Below are positions 51,154-63,350 of a stretch of 64,000 bases of DNA, one piece after another. The notes beneath the pieces were generated by a model. That model was not told the DNA's origin and searched no databases. It saw nothing but the letters and a program-made list of their open reading frames with translations. Every line of letters begins with the position of its first letter. Within the stretch, counting starts at the first letter, position 1. The stretch is from Parietichytrium sp. I65-24A (Eukaryota > Sar > Bigyra > Thraustochytrida > Thraustochytriidae), in NCBI GenBank assembly GCA_012862575.1, contig BLSF01000012.1:62001-126000 (forward strand). The letters run 5' to 3'. Position numbers and translations under genes: made by a program.

Positions 51154-51174
51154 CAGTACTCAGTACTCAGTACT
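51154..51174. repeat. CAGTACT heptamer, three copies
   Basis: Three perfect 7-bp units, flanked by GCAGAGTG and CGGTATG half-copies. Confidence 0.85.
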
Positions 51175-51225
51175 CGGTATGCAATGGGAAAGACACGGTC
51201 TGGTCTGTCTGGTCTCTCTTTGTTT

Positions 51226-51254
51226 TTGTTTGTTTGTTTGTTTGTTTGTTTGTT
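51226..51254. repeat. TTTG tetranucleotide array
   Basis: About seven TTTG units. Confidence 0.85.
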
Positions 51255-51916
51255 TCTTTCTGACAACTTGGCTCGCTGAATTACATTGATTGTGAGCTGA
51301 AACAGCCTATTATAACCTATTCCATTGGTAACCATCACACTCGAATACTACTGCGCCAGCTATCTCTATCTTTATATATAGTAGTAGTCAAGTGGATGTA
51401 TAGGAGCTCTTGATCTATAAGAGGCAAGTTCAGCGCTGTATAGTAGGTACTATTACTGCACATAATGAATACTATCCTCGACACTACTTACTCGTATTGA
51501 ACCGCTACGCTCATCGTAGACGAGCTCTATCTATATTCTACGCATATACTCATTTCCCTAGCTCTTTTAAAAGAACAAGAAATAATCACGAACAAGCGAA
51601 AGGCTCCTCGATCCCCTAAACACAATACTAACTGCTCCTACACATGTGCGGCGTAGGACCCAATCTATTCAGGCTTACCGCGTTGGTTGGTTGATGGCTA
51701 CTAGCATAGTTAGCGAGTTCAACTAGCTAGAAGCGAGCGAGACTGTCCGCGAGTAAGCTTCCTGTGAGTACTGTTCGCGAGTACCAGTTCGTCTACTAGC
51801 GCTTAATACTTAATTACCAACTCATGTAAGGCTGGCGTCCTCGAGGCTGTGACACAGTACGGCAAAGGTGTGTACCCTTTGAAAGAGAGATCATTTCAGT
51901 TGTGAGGTGCCCACAG

Positions 51917-51960
51917 TTTGTATTGTATTGTATTGTACTGTTTTGTATTGTTTTGTATTG
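51917..51960. repeat. TATTG pentamer array
   Basis: About eight TATTG/TTTTG units, roughly 55 bp before the Dus start codon. Confidence 0.85.
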
Positions 51961-52014
51961 GAAGAAAGTGAAGAGCTGCGAGTTGAGTTGTGAGCGGTGG
52001 AAGGTGCACCGCTG

Positions 52015-53288
52015 ATGCTTGGAAAGATGGTGGAGATATCCGTGGCGCCAATGATGGAGTGGACCACTCGACACCAGCGGTAAGTTGCAAGTGAGATGTG
52101 GTTCTGACTTGGTAATGGTAATGGGAGCATTGGTATGGCGTTGGGAGCTTGTGGCTGGAATGGTGCGCCGTGGGCTGAACTTACTTTGGCTTTGTTTTGT
52201 CTTGTTTTGTTTTGATTTGATTTGTTTTGTTTTGATTTGTTTTGATTTAATTTGATTTCCGTGATGCTCGCAGTTACTTTGCGCGGCTTCTGACGAAGAA
52301 CATTGTGCTGTACACGGAGATGGTTGTGGATCAGACCATCAAGCACAGGCAGGACGATCTGGCGCGGTGGTTCGGACACGATGACATCGAGCACCCGCTG
52401 GTGCTGCAGCTCGGCGGAAACGACGTGGAAGACATGACGAACGCGGCTGTGCAAGGGGAGGAGTGGGGTTTCGACGAGGTGAATTTGAATGTGGGGTGTC
52501 CCAGCAAGCTCGTTTCCAAGCAGGAATTCGGCGCGAGCTTGATGCTGCGGCCGAGCATCGTGCGTGACGTGGTGTCGAGCATGAAGAAGAGGGTCACCGT
52601 TCCCGTCACGGTGAAATGTCGTCTCGGCGTGGACGATTTCGACACTTATGACTTTGTAAAATCATTTGTGACGGAGGTAGACGAGTGCGAGCACTTTATT
52701 ATTCACGCGCGCAAGTGCCTTCTGAAAGGGCTTAACCCGCACGAGAACCGGACGATCCCTCCTTTGCAATATGAGCGCGTGTACCAGCTCATCAAGGATT
52801 TCCCCACAAAGAGGTTTTCGCTGAACGGGGGCCTGACCAGCGTGGAAGACGTGAAACAGGTCTTGAAAGCTGCACCCGGACTGCACGGCGTGATGATCGG
52901 ACGAGCGGCCTTTCACAACCCGTGTTTGTTGGTTGAGCTGGAGCACGAGGTTCTTGGGAGTAGTGGGATGGAGACCTTGACAAGGCGAGATGTGATTGAC
53001 CAGTACCGCTCATACTGCGTGCGCATGCAAGAACAAGGCTTCCCTGCTATGGAGCTGATAAAGCCGGTGGCAAATCTGTGCGTGGGATTGTTCAACTCTC
53101 GCAAATTCAAGGTAACCCTTCACGAGCTCGCTCGCTTCAAAAGCCCGACTAGCAAGGACGTGGATCGAATCTTTGAAGAGAGCCTCAAGTATTTGCGACC
53201 AGAGGATTTGGATCGCCCAATATTAGACAAGGAGCACCTGAAGGAGCACGAGCAACCCATTCATTCTCGCGAGTCCTCTTGCGCTTGA
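52015..53288 (+). CDS. tRNA-dihydrouridine synthase, DusA type (two exons)
   Basis: Spliced: exons 52015-52079 and 52274-53288, 359 aa. Exon 1 (MLGKMVEISVAPMMEWTTRH) ends at GTAAGT after CG; the exon 2 start T completes Arg, giving RYFARLLTKNIVLYTEM. Without exon 1 the protein would lack the FMN-binding APM motif. Other landmarks: HPLVLQLGG, DEVNLNVGCPS with the active-site cysteine, VTVKCRLGVDD, FIIHARKC.L.GL.P.EN (the DusA hallmark), and LNGGLTS...GVMIGRAAF. Dus enzymes use FMN and NADPH to reduce uridines in tRNA D-loops. DusA is the bacterial-type clade, also found in plants and algae, so an organelle-targeted enzyme is possible, but no transit peptide is visible. The 194-bp intron is T-rich (TTTTGATTTG repeats). 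Confidence 0.9.
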
Positions 53289-53851
53289 CGAGGAGCGCCA
53301 CCGTTGCCAGAGGAGCAGTTTTGATGCGTGGGTGGATGGTTAGATGGGTGCATCGATGGATGAAGAGACCTTTCTTGTCTTGCGCGGGATTTCATTTTTG
53401 GTTTCAGCGAAACAACAAGCTGTGTTGCCGCCCAATTTTGCTTGTTTACATTATTACTTTGTCACAGTCGAGCAGGCTTTTTCCGGACTCTAAGTCACTC
53501 TGTATGAGCGAACGTAAACGAAAAGAAATTAGTGTTGTGGAAGCGACAAATCCTTTTTTTGGGGGGTTTCCAACATCTTTCTTCAGAAAAGATGGAAATT
53601 AGTGTAAATGGTAACAATTGTTCAGCAAAGAATGCAGAAAAGGTAAATGTACAACATGGTGTAATTCAGTGGCGAAGAGCATAACGCAATTCGCAAGGCG
53701 TGGCACACACAAACTAACAAAAGAAGGTGTTCGACGAAACGGATAAGGGTCAAGGCAATAACTAGACGCAGAGGTGTGCTACACCGGTCAGGGGGGGGCA
53801 GAGCTTGGCAACGAAGGCGCAAGATGCTAAAATAAAAGAGCTCTGTACTGC
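53289..53851. other. Intergenic, no gene seen
   Basis: 563 bp between convergent genes; ordinary composition apart from a G-run (about 53791-53797). Confidence 0.5.
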
Positions 53852-54658
53852 TTACTCGCTCTGAAACACAGCTGCGACAGTATCTGGAAGCGAAGTTGTC
53901 GCGGTCTGTGCTTTTGCAGCGTTAGTAGGCGAAGTGGCGGAAGCCATTTCAGAGCATTGCACCATGATATTGTCAACAGACGGAGCTGGTGCAGCTGCCG
54001 TGTCTGCTTGTTGAGGCTGGTTCTGCCTCCTGTGGATCTTCAAGGACATGTAAAAGTGGGCAAGGCGTGACTGCACAGTCTTGCTGTCCACGTAGATCTC
54101 CTTGGAGCAGGCCGCCATGTAGAGCTGCAGCTCGATCTTTGGCACTGTGACGATGAACCTGTGGATCCATCGCACGGTGGCGTATGGCCTCATGCGCAGG
54201 AGGAACACCGAGAGCTCCCTTGCAAACTTGAGGCGAGCGGCTTCATCCGCCTGTGGGTCCTGCCACGAGAGGTGATGCGAGACCTCCTCGCCCACCGGGG
54301 CCACATGGATTGGTAGACTGAGCACATGCTGCATGACCGGCGACATGGCAATTGCGGCGAGGTCAGCGTCGCGCTGGAGATCCTTGGATGCGTACCTGAG
54401 CAGGGTCCTATCGTGGCGCACGGCGATGGTCATGAAAGTTTTATCCGCCGCATTCCTCTTGACGAGCTCCACTTTACGCTCCTGCGTGAGCGACTCGAGC
54501 TTCTCCTTGAGCCGCAAGTGGGCCGTCATCGAGAGCAGCTGCAGCACCACAAACTTGTCCATCTTCTCCGACGAGGCCTTGCATTCCACGTGCGCACGGG
54601 TGTTGCGCTCCTGCTGGCACTCTGCTGCCGAGGAGCTTCTGGCGCGCTTCATTGTCAT
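53852..54658 (-). CDS. Protein with a DUF4116-like stretch, function unknown
   Basis: 268 aa from ATG 54658; MKRARSSS at 54652 is an alternative, and the longer frame to 54784 starts at TTG. A helical, charged first part (LRLKEKLESLTQERKVELVK) is followed by HDRTLLRYASKDLQRDADLA, which fits the L.YAS..L..D......A pattern of DUF4116 repeats. Those usually occur in arrays; only one is clear here. The middle (about 160-220) is well ordered (LSVFLLRMRPYATVRWIHRF), and the end is Ala/Thr-rich. Domain link rests on one motif; no function can be given. Confidence 0.6.
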   Translation of the reverse strand: MTMKRARSSSAAECQQERNTRAHVECKASSEKMDKFVVLQLLSMTAHLRLKEKLESLTQERKVELVKRNAADKTFMTIAVRHDRTLLRYASKDLQRDADLAAIAMSPVMQHVLSLPIHVAPVGEEVSHHLSWQDPQADEAARLKFARELSVFLLRMRPYATVRWIHRFIVTVPKIELQLYMAACSKEIYVDSKTVQSRLAHFYMSLKIHRRQNQPQQADTAAAPAPSVDNIMVQCSEMASATSPTNAAKAQTATTSLPDTVAAVFQSE

Positions 54659-54825
54659 CTTTGCTGCTGCTTTTCCTTGTGATACACGTATGGAGCACTT
54701 GCGCACTTGGTATTTTCGACGTTGTCTGACTTTGGATTTTAGATTTGAGGTTTGCTCGATTTTCCAACTCGGACACTTGGTCAAGTCATTGAGTGATTGA
54801 AGTGGGTTTGGTTTCGACAGTCTCT

Positions 54826-54902
54826 CTCGATTACTCTCTCTCTCTCTATTACTCTCTCTGTCTCACTCTCTATGTATAGATGTATATATGTATATATGTA
54901 AA
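54826..54902. repeat. CT microsatellite followed by TATATGTA repeats
   Basis: TCTCTC tracts, then ATGTATATATGTATATATGT. Confidence 0.8.
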
Positions 54903-55292
54903 TATATTTCTGCTGCTGATCTATGCTTTTTTCCATGTTTTACCTAACCTCTTCCTCCTCCTCGACTTCACTGACTTTGGCTTCTCCCTCTGAAAGCAAC
55001 AGCATCTAGTGCCACTACGACTTTCGATTAATGCACCAATTGTGCTCTAGCAGCTTGCAAGGCGCGGCTACGGTAAATCGTAATATGCTTTATTGCAGCA
55101 CTTTTCTCCCTACTGAGAAGGGTAGCAACAGTTGAGGCGGAACGGAGGAGGCTCTGCTCGTCCCAGAGGGGGGCCGGGAGGAGAGTGGAGGAGGCGGAGG
55201 AGCCTGCGAGCGGTCGGGAGGAGGAAGGAAGTGAGGAGAGAAAACGGGAGGAGCAAAGTTCAGAGGAGCCTGTTTATTCAAATAAAGAAAAG

Positions 55293-55320
55293 GAAAGAGA
55301 GAGAGAGAGAGAGAGAGGGG
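55293..55320. repeat. GA dinucleotide microsatellite
   Basis: About 12 GA units inside a longer purine-only stretch. Confidence 0.9.
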
Positions 55321-57607
55321 GATGAGAGGGAGTGAGATGGACGGGAAGGAAGAGAAAGACGCAACAACAGCAACGACAACAGCAGCAACATCCCTCCTCC
55401 TGCCTCCTCCCGTATTCTCTCGTTATGAAACGACAACCCCTTCCTCCTCCTTTCATGAGACGGGCTCCTGCCTCCTCCCGCCGTCGAAGCTAAGTTTGAC
55501 TGCAGCCATACTCCTCCTCACTCTACATCTCGTTCATCTCACTGGAGTGCCTTGGAATTCATCTAACTCACTGAAGCATCTGAGCTAAGATGTATATAGT
55601 TACCACTGGTGAGCGTGAGAGGGAAGTGAGAGAAAGAACAACACCCCCTTCGAAAGCTGTGAGGGAAAAAGCTCAGTTTCATCTGGGACTTGGAAAAGCC
55701 TCCCTCACTCCTCCTCTTACTCTCTTGTTCATCCCTCTCAAACCAACACAGCCTTACCGTGCAACCGCCTCCTCACAAGGGTTCAGATTCTAGCACAACA
55801 AAAAAAGAAGTCCTTTTCTGCTGCAGAGATTCAAGAGGAAAACGTAATGAGCTTGGGCAGTGCTGTACCGTTTCGTTCCATCTCCCACCTTTTCCCGCCA
55901 GCTCTTTCTTTCCTCTTAACGAAAAGCCCATTGATAATGATAGCCAACCGGAAAGAAGCGAAGCAACCGCAAAAGAGAACCGTCAGACGTGAGGAGCTTA
56001 CCACAGGGCAACCAGCCCTATACAATCGCTTAACCGAGGGCTACCGAGGCTTCTGCGGAGTTTTGGCCGTCAAGTAAGGTCTAAATTGGCATGCTGTGAG
56101 TGACTCTCAAGTCAAGAGCTGTAGGCGATCCTCCTCCTCTCGCCTGCAACACCAGAGGGACTCTGAGACCAAAGTTTTGTCCAGTATCGTGTACTCTTGC
56201 AGTGACTCTTGGACGGGAATGGAAACGTCATTGTGAGGAGGCTCGTTGTCTTCCTCCCTGTCAGGAGCCTGCATCAACTACTATGATTTCGTGCATCAAA
56301 CGTATAGGAAAGCCGGCTCTTGACCTGGGCAGCTCCGTAATAGGAAGCACAAACTATGAGAATATTAGACGGAGCTGTGAGGGATGCTGAATATGGTGGA
56401 TCCAAAGCCTCACATATCATTGTTTTACCTAATCCAAGCATGAAATCATTTCGTCTTAGCATTTATACTAGAAACGGAGGTACCACTGTTCCCGAAAACT
56501 TTGAGAGAATTGATTCTTCAGACTTGCCTTGCTCGAAATTCAGCCCACACCCCCGCAACTGTACCATTTTCACTATAAAATGGGTCGCAAAACTCGTTTC
56601 CTACAGGCATTGGGTAGCAACATCTAGCACCCCTGTTCCGTAAAGATCTCCCTCTTGGCCTTAGAGAGCCATGCTTTGACAGACCCATCCACCACCTGCT
56701 GCCCCTCACAACAGTCGCCTCAAGAATATTCCCAACTGTGAGGCCTCCAACAGTCCTGACACGAGCTCTCCTCTGCCGCCCTCCTCAGCCCGTCTCCCAC
56801 ATGGGCGCCTTAAGCACCTCTAAGCCAAAATCATTCTTACTTCTAGTCGGACGTTGCCAAACTCCGACTCCTCACGTTTCAAAATCCACATGCCAACCTC
56901 GAAGGTCTCTGAGGCGAGATTGGCTTATCCGCGCGGCTATGAACGCGGTAACACCACGGCAGACTGTTGCAACTCTTGAGCCGTCTTGAGCCGCGAGGAT
57001 CTTGCGAAAGCTTTCGAGTTTGGATCTAAGGTAGTGGATGAGTAGCTGGGTCGATGTGCGAGCTTTGTGGCGTGGCGTTATAAGGAGGAAAGCGCTTGTC
57101 ACGAGCCGCAGGGACCTGCTACCGCGGCGCTGGGAGTGCAATGTTGTAAGCTCCGCTGGTTGGAACGAGAAACTGAGAAGAAGCGCACTGGGTGGGCGGA
57201 AGGAGAGTGGCGCGTTGTACCGCCGCGGCTATAACAGGGAATAAGGTTGGAGGAAATGGGAAATGAGGGAAGTAATTGACTCTCTTTACTCTCTTTCACG
57301 TGCTCTCCTTGATATATATATTTTTCCCTTGACTGTTTGTTTCAAATTTCAGAATCGCAGGTGCGACGATGAGCTCAAAACCATTCATTGATTGTACAAG
57401 ACCATTGAAAATCCAATGAGTAGCTTGTTTCACTTTGTTGATTATGAATGCGTATAGTGGAAAAAGTATGATGCAGAGGGTTTCAAAGATTACTTCGCCT
57501 CTTCCAACGTGTGGCACTCGTCTCAGTTGAACCGACAATCTCAAATGATCTATCTCTCTATCTCGGTATTCAAATGTCAATGCTAATTAGACTTCAATTC
57601 CAACTTC

Positions 57608-57660
57608 TCTTTTCATTCTGATTGATTTGCAAATCTTTTCATTCTGATTGATGTTGCAAA
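57608..57660. repeat. 27-bp direct repeat
   Basis: CTTTTCATTCTGATTGAT occurs at 57608 and 57635; both are followed by a TTGCAAA. Confidence 0.85.
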
Positions 57661-60414
57661 CAAGTTATTAGTAGGGAAGCCCTTCTTTACTTGCACAGGT
57701 CACTGTTTTGCAAATCTCTGCACTCCTTTTTTGCTCGCCCGCCTGCTTATTTGAAATTTTTTGAAAAAACAGAAGAAAAAGATCGCTTTGCAAGGAGCAA
57801 ATAAATGGTGATCGTGAGTGGTACAAGTTCTTTCTCGCTTTTCTCATTTTAAAGCAATAGAGTTTCGCGTAGAAAAAGTGAAAAAAAAGAGTGCGATCAT
57901 TTGAGAAGCACTTATTGTCATTCTGCGGAAAACGCATAGGACCTAAATCGCTCCCCCACCTGAGACGAAGGATTTGATTCCAACCAAATCCAAGCAAAAC
58001 TTGGTTTGATTTTGGGTGCACGTAAACTCCGTTGTCGAGGTCTACAAAAATGCCTACAAACACTTCATGGTTTACTACCCAGGTTCGGATGGACCTTTAA
58101 AACTTGAACTTACACTCAGGAGGGTCGAGTATAATGAATAAACGCAATTTTATATTGCTGATTCTTCCGCAACTCACTCATGCACAACCAGAGAAACGCG
58201 TTGCGACACATTGTGCCAACCTAGTTCAACCTCTAGTCGGCAGGCTAATCACCCATCGCCAGTGCGGGAGCAAGCCCCTCCTGCTACTAAACTCTTTGAT
58301 ACTTGAGCTATAATCAATCTGTACCTGGAGGTAAAAGCCGCGGTCGACGGCCCCAGGTCAAATCACATCGCCAACGTCACCGATCTCCTCTCTCGTTCTT
58401 CATTTTTCCGTGAAATATTGTTGGTTGACGCAGTGCAGGTGGAGCCAGGACCACTTCCTTCTCCCAGCTCCTCCAGCTAGAACATGTCTATTATTACAGT
58501 TAATTCTCTTGCATGGGAAAAAGGAAGGAAGGAGAGGGAGAGAATAAGGGTCTGGCTAACGCAAAGAGTAGTGGGAATCACACCTGGCGAGTGGATATGT
58601 CCTATTTTTTCGACTGACAGATCCCCTCTTATCCGTCTTTCACGAAGTACCAAGTGAAATGGAGCACCCATACTCCTTTTTTCTCCCAGTTGAGGCCAGC
58701 TGAGCACCGGGAAAGGGAAGGAAGTAAGAGCTGAAAATGCAGGCCTGCATTTCTCGCCTTCTTTCACAACCGCCCTGTTGTATTGGCTATGTACACGCTA
58801 CCTCCACGTGCTCCTAGCAGGCCTTGGAGGCTAATTACCAAGACGACTAATGCAAAGTATAGCTGAGAATAGGTCCTGGATCACTTGTGCGTGTTGCTAC
58901 CGACTCACGTAACACTTGGGGAGAGCCTCAAGAGTGTAGTGCATGCTGTGAAAGTGGCCGCAAGAACCGAACGTGCTAAGGCTTTTGGTAGGAGCACGCT
59001 GGGACCTTGCGCAAGGAGACCGGATCTATTGTTATTTGTAAAAATCCGACCGCTTTCACAAATCCTTCACAAAAAGCTCTCCTTCAATTACTTTCGCCTA
59101 TGAAGCATCGAATACCTTCCCAGAAGCAGCTTTTGATTGACCAACTCTCTAGAAACTCATCAGTAAATCCTTCTAAAATATGCAACTTGAATGGCGTGAG
59201 TTTTTTTTTTTGAGGTATTCATCGACTAGAGCTTGGTTCCAACTCAGAGAGCAGCTGTGAGCTCCGCCGCCTGCCAACCTTTGGTCGTTGCTGGTCAGTT
59301 CAATAGGCTCCTCGAAAAGGAGAAAATAACACGGCGGAGGCCATCGGAGCTCGGCCTGAATTCTGCAAACCACTGCCGACTTACTTGTGATGATTTATCA
59401 TCTTTTCCATTGAAGTCATTCTCTCCAGGAACGTGATTGGATCCATTTGTTTCATCGTTCCTCACACGCCAAGAGGAATTGAAGTGAATATTCAATCATT
59501 GCCTGGGCTCGGTGGTCTCGTGAGAACCTGTATTTGAAAAATAGGAAGCAATTGTGAAAGACTGACTAATTTAGGGCGGCGACTCGGAGCCGCAGAATTC
59601 AGCCGACCGAAAGCAGCTGTTGCACTGTGAAGAGCCTATGGTTTATATCGGTTACGGTAGGACAAGCCAGCCCAGCTTTCGCATTTTTCCACAAGAGCTA
59701 CTAATTTATTCAGGCCGCGGATTTTTGTTGTTTGTTATTTGTTATTTTTTGTTGTTGTTGTTGCTGTTGTTCTTTGTTTTTTTCTTGGTCGCGTGGCGTC
59801 GGCAGCGTGCTGTCATCTTTCACGACAACAGCTCACACACTGCAGTCACTCTCTTCTTCCGAGAAAAGGAAAATGAAGAAAGTGAGTGTTCCCTTCCGCA
59901 CCGCTGTAACCTCGAAAACAGCCATTAGCGTCGGAACCCACAGGGCCAATAGGGCCAATGGGCTGTCGGGAAATTTCTCGTCGGTATACTCAATGCACTA
60001 TCGAGCTATTACGAGTTGTAGTAGCTCAACTTTCTTCTCTTTCCAAAGTATGGAAATGATTAGGTAATTTGTTTGCAACAGCATTGTTATGTGTATAATA
60101 CGCTGGTCGCCTAAGAAACTGGCCCGCGTTTCAAAAGCTGCTCGTGGCTGGCACTTCACTGCAAATGTAAATTTGGCGCATCGAGCTCACTGTTAAACTT
60201 TAATTTGGTAATTTTTCATAATACTTCACCACGTTCGGCTCCAAACGCGAGTGAAGGAAGAGTTGGACGGGGAAACCAGCAGCACAGCCTGCCTGTGTCT
60301 GACTCTGATGCGTATGACCGACCACATTACATTACCTCCCAACAATTGACTGAATTCGTGGCATCGGACCTCCGGTTCCCCAGCTTCATTTCTACGCCCT
60401 GATACATGATACAT

Positions 60415-60444
60415 CGCCCCGCGAAGCGCAGTGTCGCCGGGGCG
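60415..60444. other. GC-rich hairpin
   Basis: CGCCCCGCGA and TCGCCGGGGCG pair with one bulged C around a 9-base loop. It stands out in AT-richer surroundings. Terminator or RNA structure are both possible; role unknown. Confidence 0.6.
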
Positions 60445-61066
60445 GATAGACCACTTGAGACCTCCACCATACAAATACAAATTCTTCACAGTCAGTTCAG
60501 CATTCAGCTCATTCAGCACTTTCAAGAACACACACTCTTGCATCAACCGCCCATTGCGCCACTGTGCCTATTTCGCAGTAACCTAGTTAGCTTTTGGTAG
60601 CGCCTGTGCATGTACCCTTGTCTTGAAGAATGTTCAGCTGTGCGGTTTCACAGCAGGAGTCTTAAGTGTTGAAAGGGCTGGCGCCTAATCCGCTCGCGGC
60701 CTCGTGCTTTTCAGAGCTCCTCAGTGAAAAGCTTCAACGCTTCACTCAGGATGCACTATCACTTTTTTCGCATGCGAGGGTTTGAAGTCGTGAGCTGGAA
60801 TGTGTTGCCTCCGCCTCACAGCGAAAACCTGCGTCAGCGCACTGAAACTGTGATCCGTGCGAAGAATGAAATCTAGCAGCGCTTCACAAGGTTTTCACAC
60901 TTGAGGTGAGCAGCAAACACCGAGTGACGTTAGTTCTGAATCTATTGTCATATCTGGTGAAAATCAAGTCAATGTGTCACGAGTTGTGCGCAAATAAAGC
61001 AAAAGGTGACTTATACTTTTGATAAAATTAACTGTAGGACTCGAGTTCAACGTGCACAAAAGCAAA

Positions 61067-61156
61067 GCCTCACCTGATGACGTCACTGGATCCCACGCTT
61101 GTTAGGCCGCCGCTGCGTGCATGTAATTGCAGGTGTGGGATGGCGTCATCTGAGGC
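61067..61156. repeat. Imperfect foldback with ~25-bp arms
   Basis: The left arm carries GCCTCA, GATGACG and ATCCCAC in order; the right arm carries the complements GTGGGAT, CGTCATC and TGAGGC in reverse order. Short bulges separate the blocks, and about 36 bases form the loop. TGACGTCA (a CRE-type site) lies in the left arm. Confidence 0.7.
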
Positions 61157-63350
61157 ACAGCGCAAACGTCAAACAGTTTGTCAGTCATTCTCAGTTAGTC
61201 GAACTTGTATCTGATTCTAGGCTGTGACCCACCCCAAGAAGGTGTTGTGAGGGCAGCAGGAAGTTACGCGGTAACCAGACACGCTGATGTGAGGCAGAGG
61301 GACGTCTGCTAGTAGCTTGCGCCTCCAGTGCACTGGGCCTACGGAAACTGCTATCGCCCGCTCCAGCGTCAGAACACCTCCTTCTTCAGCATGCTACTAA
61401 TCTGATGTTGAATTCTCCATTATTTTTTGACGGTTTTCCAGTTCTTTTTTGTCCTCCCGCTTTCCTTTTATCCTTCGCGGAAAATATCAACGCATCTGGA
61501 CTGCGGACGGAAAGAACAGAAGTGAGCTGCTTCCATCATCTTCACAAAATACTCTTTGAGTTTGAGTGACAGTGAAAATGGTTTTCTTGCACAACAACGC
61601 CAGATTTGTTCGCTCTTTTCGTACATATCCCATCCTAGAAAATTTTAGCACAGCAACCCTCTTCGGGTGACGACACTCTTTATGCTATCCATTAGCTTAC
61701 TCCTCACTATATCCCCCACGAGGGCCAGCACTGTAGACGGATGATCGAAACTCTCAGCACTCTCAGCGCCTCTCACCTAGCTTGCTTGCCCCTATGGCTC
61801 AAGCCCTTCCATTGAGAGTGCAGAGCATTGAGATTGAAGAGCAGAGCCGCTCAAAGGAGGAGCTATTGTGAGCTACGCTGCAATTGCGCAGCTCACTTGG
61901 CATCGCCAACTCACGCACTAGCAAGACTCACACGAGATGCAAGGACCGTCCTGCCTTCTCCCGTGCAGATTCTTCTTTCTTCCGCTCACCTCCACAGCTT
62001 CGTGGCAGGTAGGCAGCATCTACACAACTCTACTCACTGACCCCGTGAAGCTGGAAGCAGGAGGAGGAAGGGTGGGCTTCCGCTCCCCTCCTCCTTCCAT
62101 TTCCCGGACTGTAACTTGAGGCTCTTGACAGAATTTCTGGGTTGGGAACGTACTGTGTGTTGGACAGGCGCAAAGCTAAGCTTCGCGAGAAGCACCGCGG
62201 TGTTAGCTAGCACTAGAACTGTGTTTTGCGAAGGAGGAGGGCTTCTGGGGCCAGTAAGAGCCAGTGACTCAGGCCATGTATCCCAATGTTAGGGATTGGA
62301 GTCTATGGCCTAGTCTTGCTGTAGGTAGTCCCAGCACGCCAGGGATGCGGGAGGGAAGGGGATTTAACAGATTTTGAGGGCATGGGTAGCTCAAAGTCCT
62401 AATAATACACTTAGCCACGGGAGGAGGATGGAGGAGGGTCAGCGCCGCACTGTTGACTTCTCCTGCTAGCGTACTTTTACAGATGCTGGTACAGCTTGAA
62501 GCGTTGCGAAAAGCTATGCTGCATCGCTCATTGCCTTCCTTTTCCTCCTTCCTCTTCTTCGAGCAGCACGCCAACTGTGTTCCAAACAGAACGTGCGATT
62601 CTCTAACGTCGCGTTGCGCGTGCGTATCTAATCTACGGATTACACATTCACAGAAGCAGAACAGGCTAAACGGGATGCTAAATTCTTACTCCACCACGTT
62701 CAAAATTATTTACACATGTAGCTACTAGAGCTCTTGCCTTGTCTTCTTGGGCACGAGGAAGATCTGAATTCTGCATTCTGAATCCTGAATTCTGATGAAC
62801 TTTTGTTTTGATAGTCGTCACAAGCAATGACAAGCACGAGAAAGACCGGCGAAGGCGTGCGCACTTGTGCGTGTGAATTTCCTCCTTTTCTTTTTTCGTT
62901 TTGAAATTCTTCCCGCCATTTGTTTGCAACACAGTCGCTGTGCGAGTCTCCAGCATGCACCGACGCTAGGACTCACATTCGAGTAGTCCTTCTCGTTTAA
63001 GAGGTCATACTCGTCATCAAAGGCTTACGAGATGTATAGAGTCGCTCACCAGTGATCACCAGTGTGCAGTTGCACGATACGGTTCGTTCCTTGCTACTGC
63101 ATATTTAGGTCGCTGTACATTTCTAGCGAAACTGTACATCGGTGACTTCGCGAATGGACTAGCTTCAGCTTAGGACCACGGTGTATGTGTAGCTGTAAGT
63201 GAGAAGCTACATTTTTTCCAAAAGCACTGCCAAGTAAATTTTTTCTTTGCTCTGTTGGTTGTGAGGCAGAATCCTTGCCGGAAAGCTGGAACTGCATGGA
63301 AACCAAACTTTGCCTTCAAGCTGTGTTCTACAGTCCCGGTACGCATGAAA

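Larger units (their letters stand above)
50551..52014. other. Repeat-rich intergenic region
   Basis: 1.46 kb between divergent genes: TAGAGTATT nonamers (about 50935-51012), CAGTACT heptamers, a TTTG array and TATTG pentamers, with AT-rich DNA rich in AGTAC and CTAGCTAG. No supported gene. Confidence 0.6.

Noticed and set aside
57038-57244. 68-codon ATG frame, GC-rich and basic
   Set aside because: No recognisable motif, alone in gene-empty DNA; could be chance.
57668-58063. 131-codon minus-strand frame
   Set aside because: Starts at GTG, AT-rich, and has no domain; treated as fortuitous.
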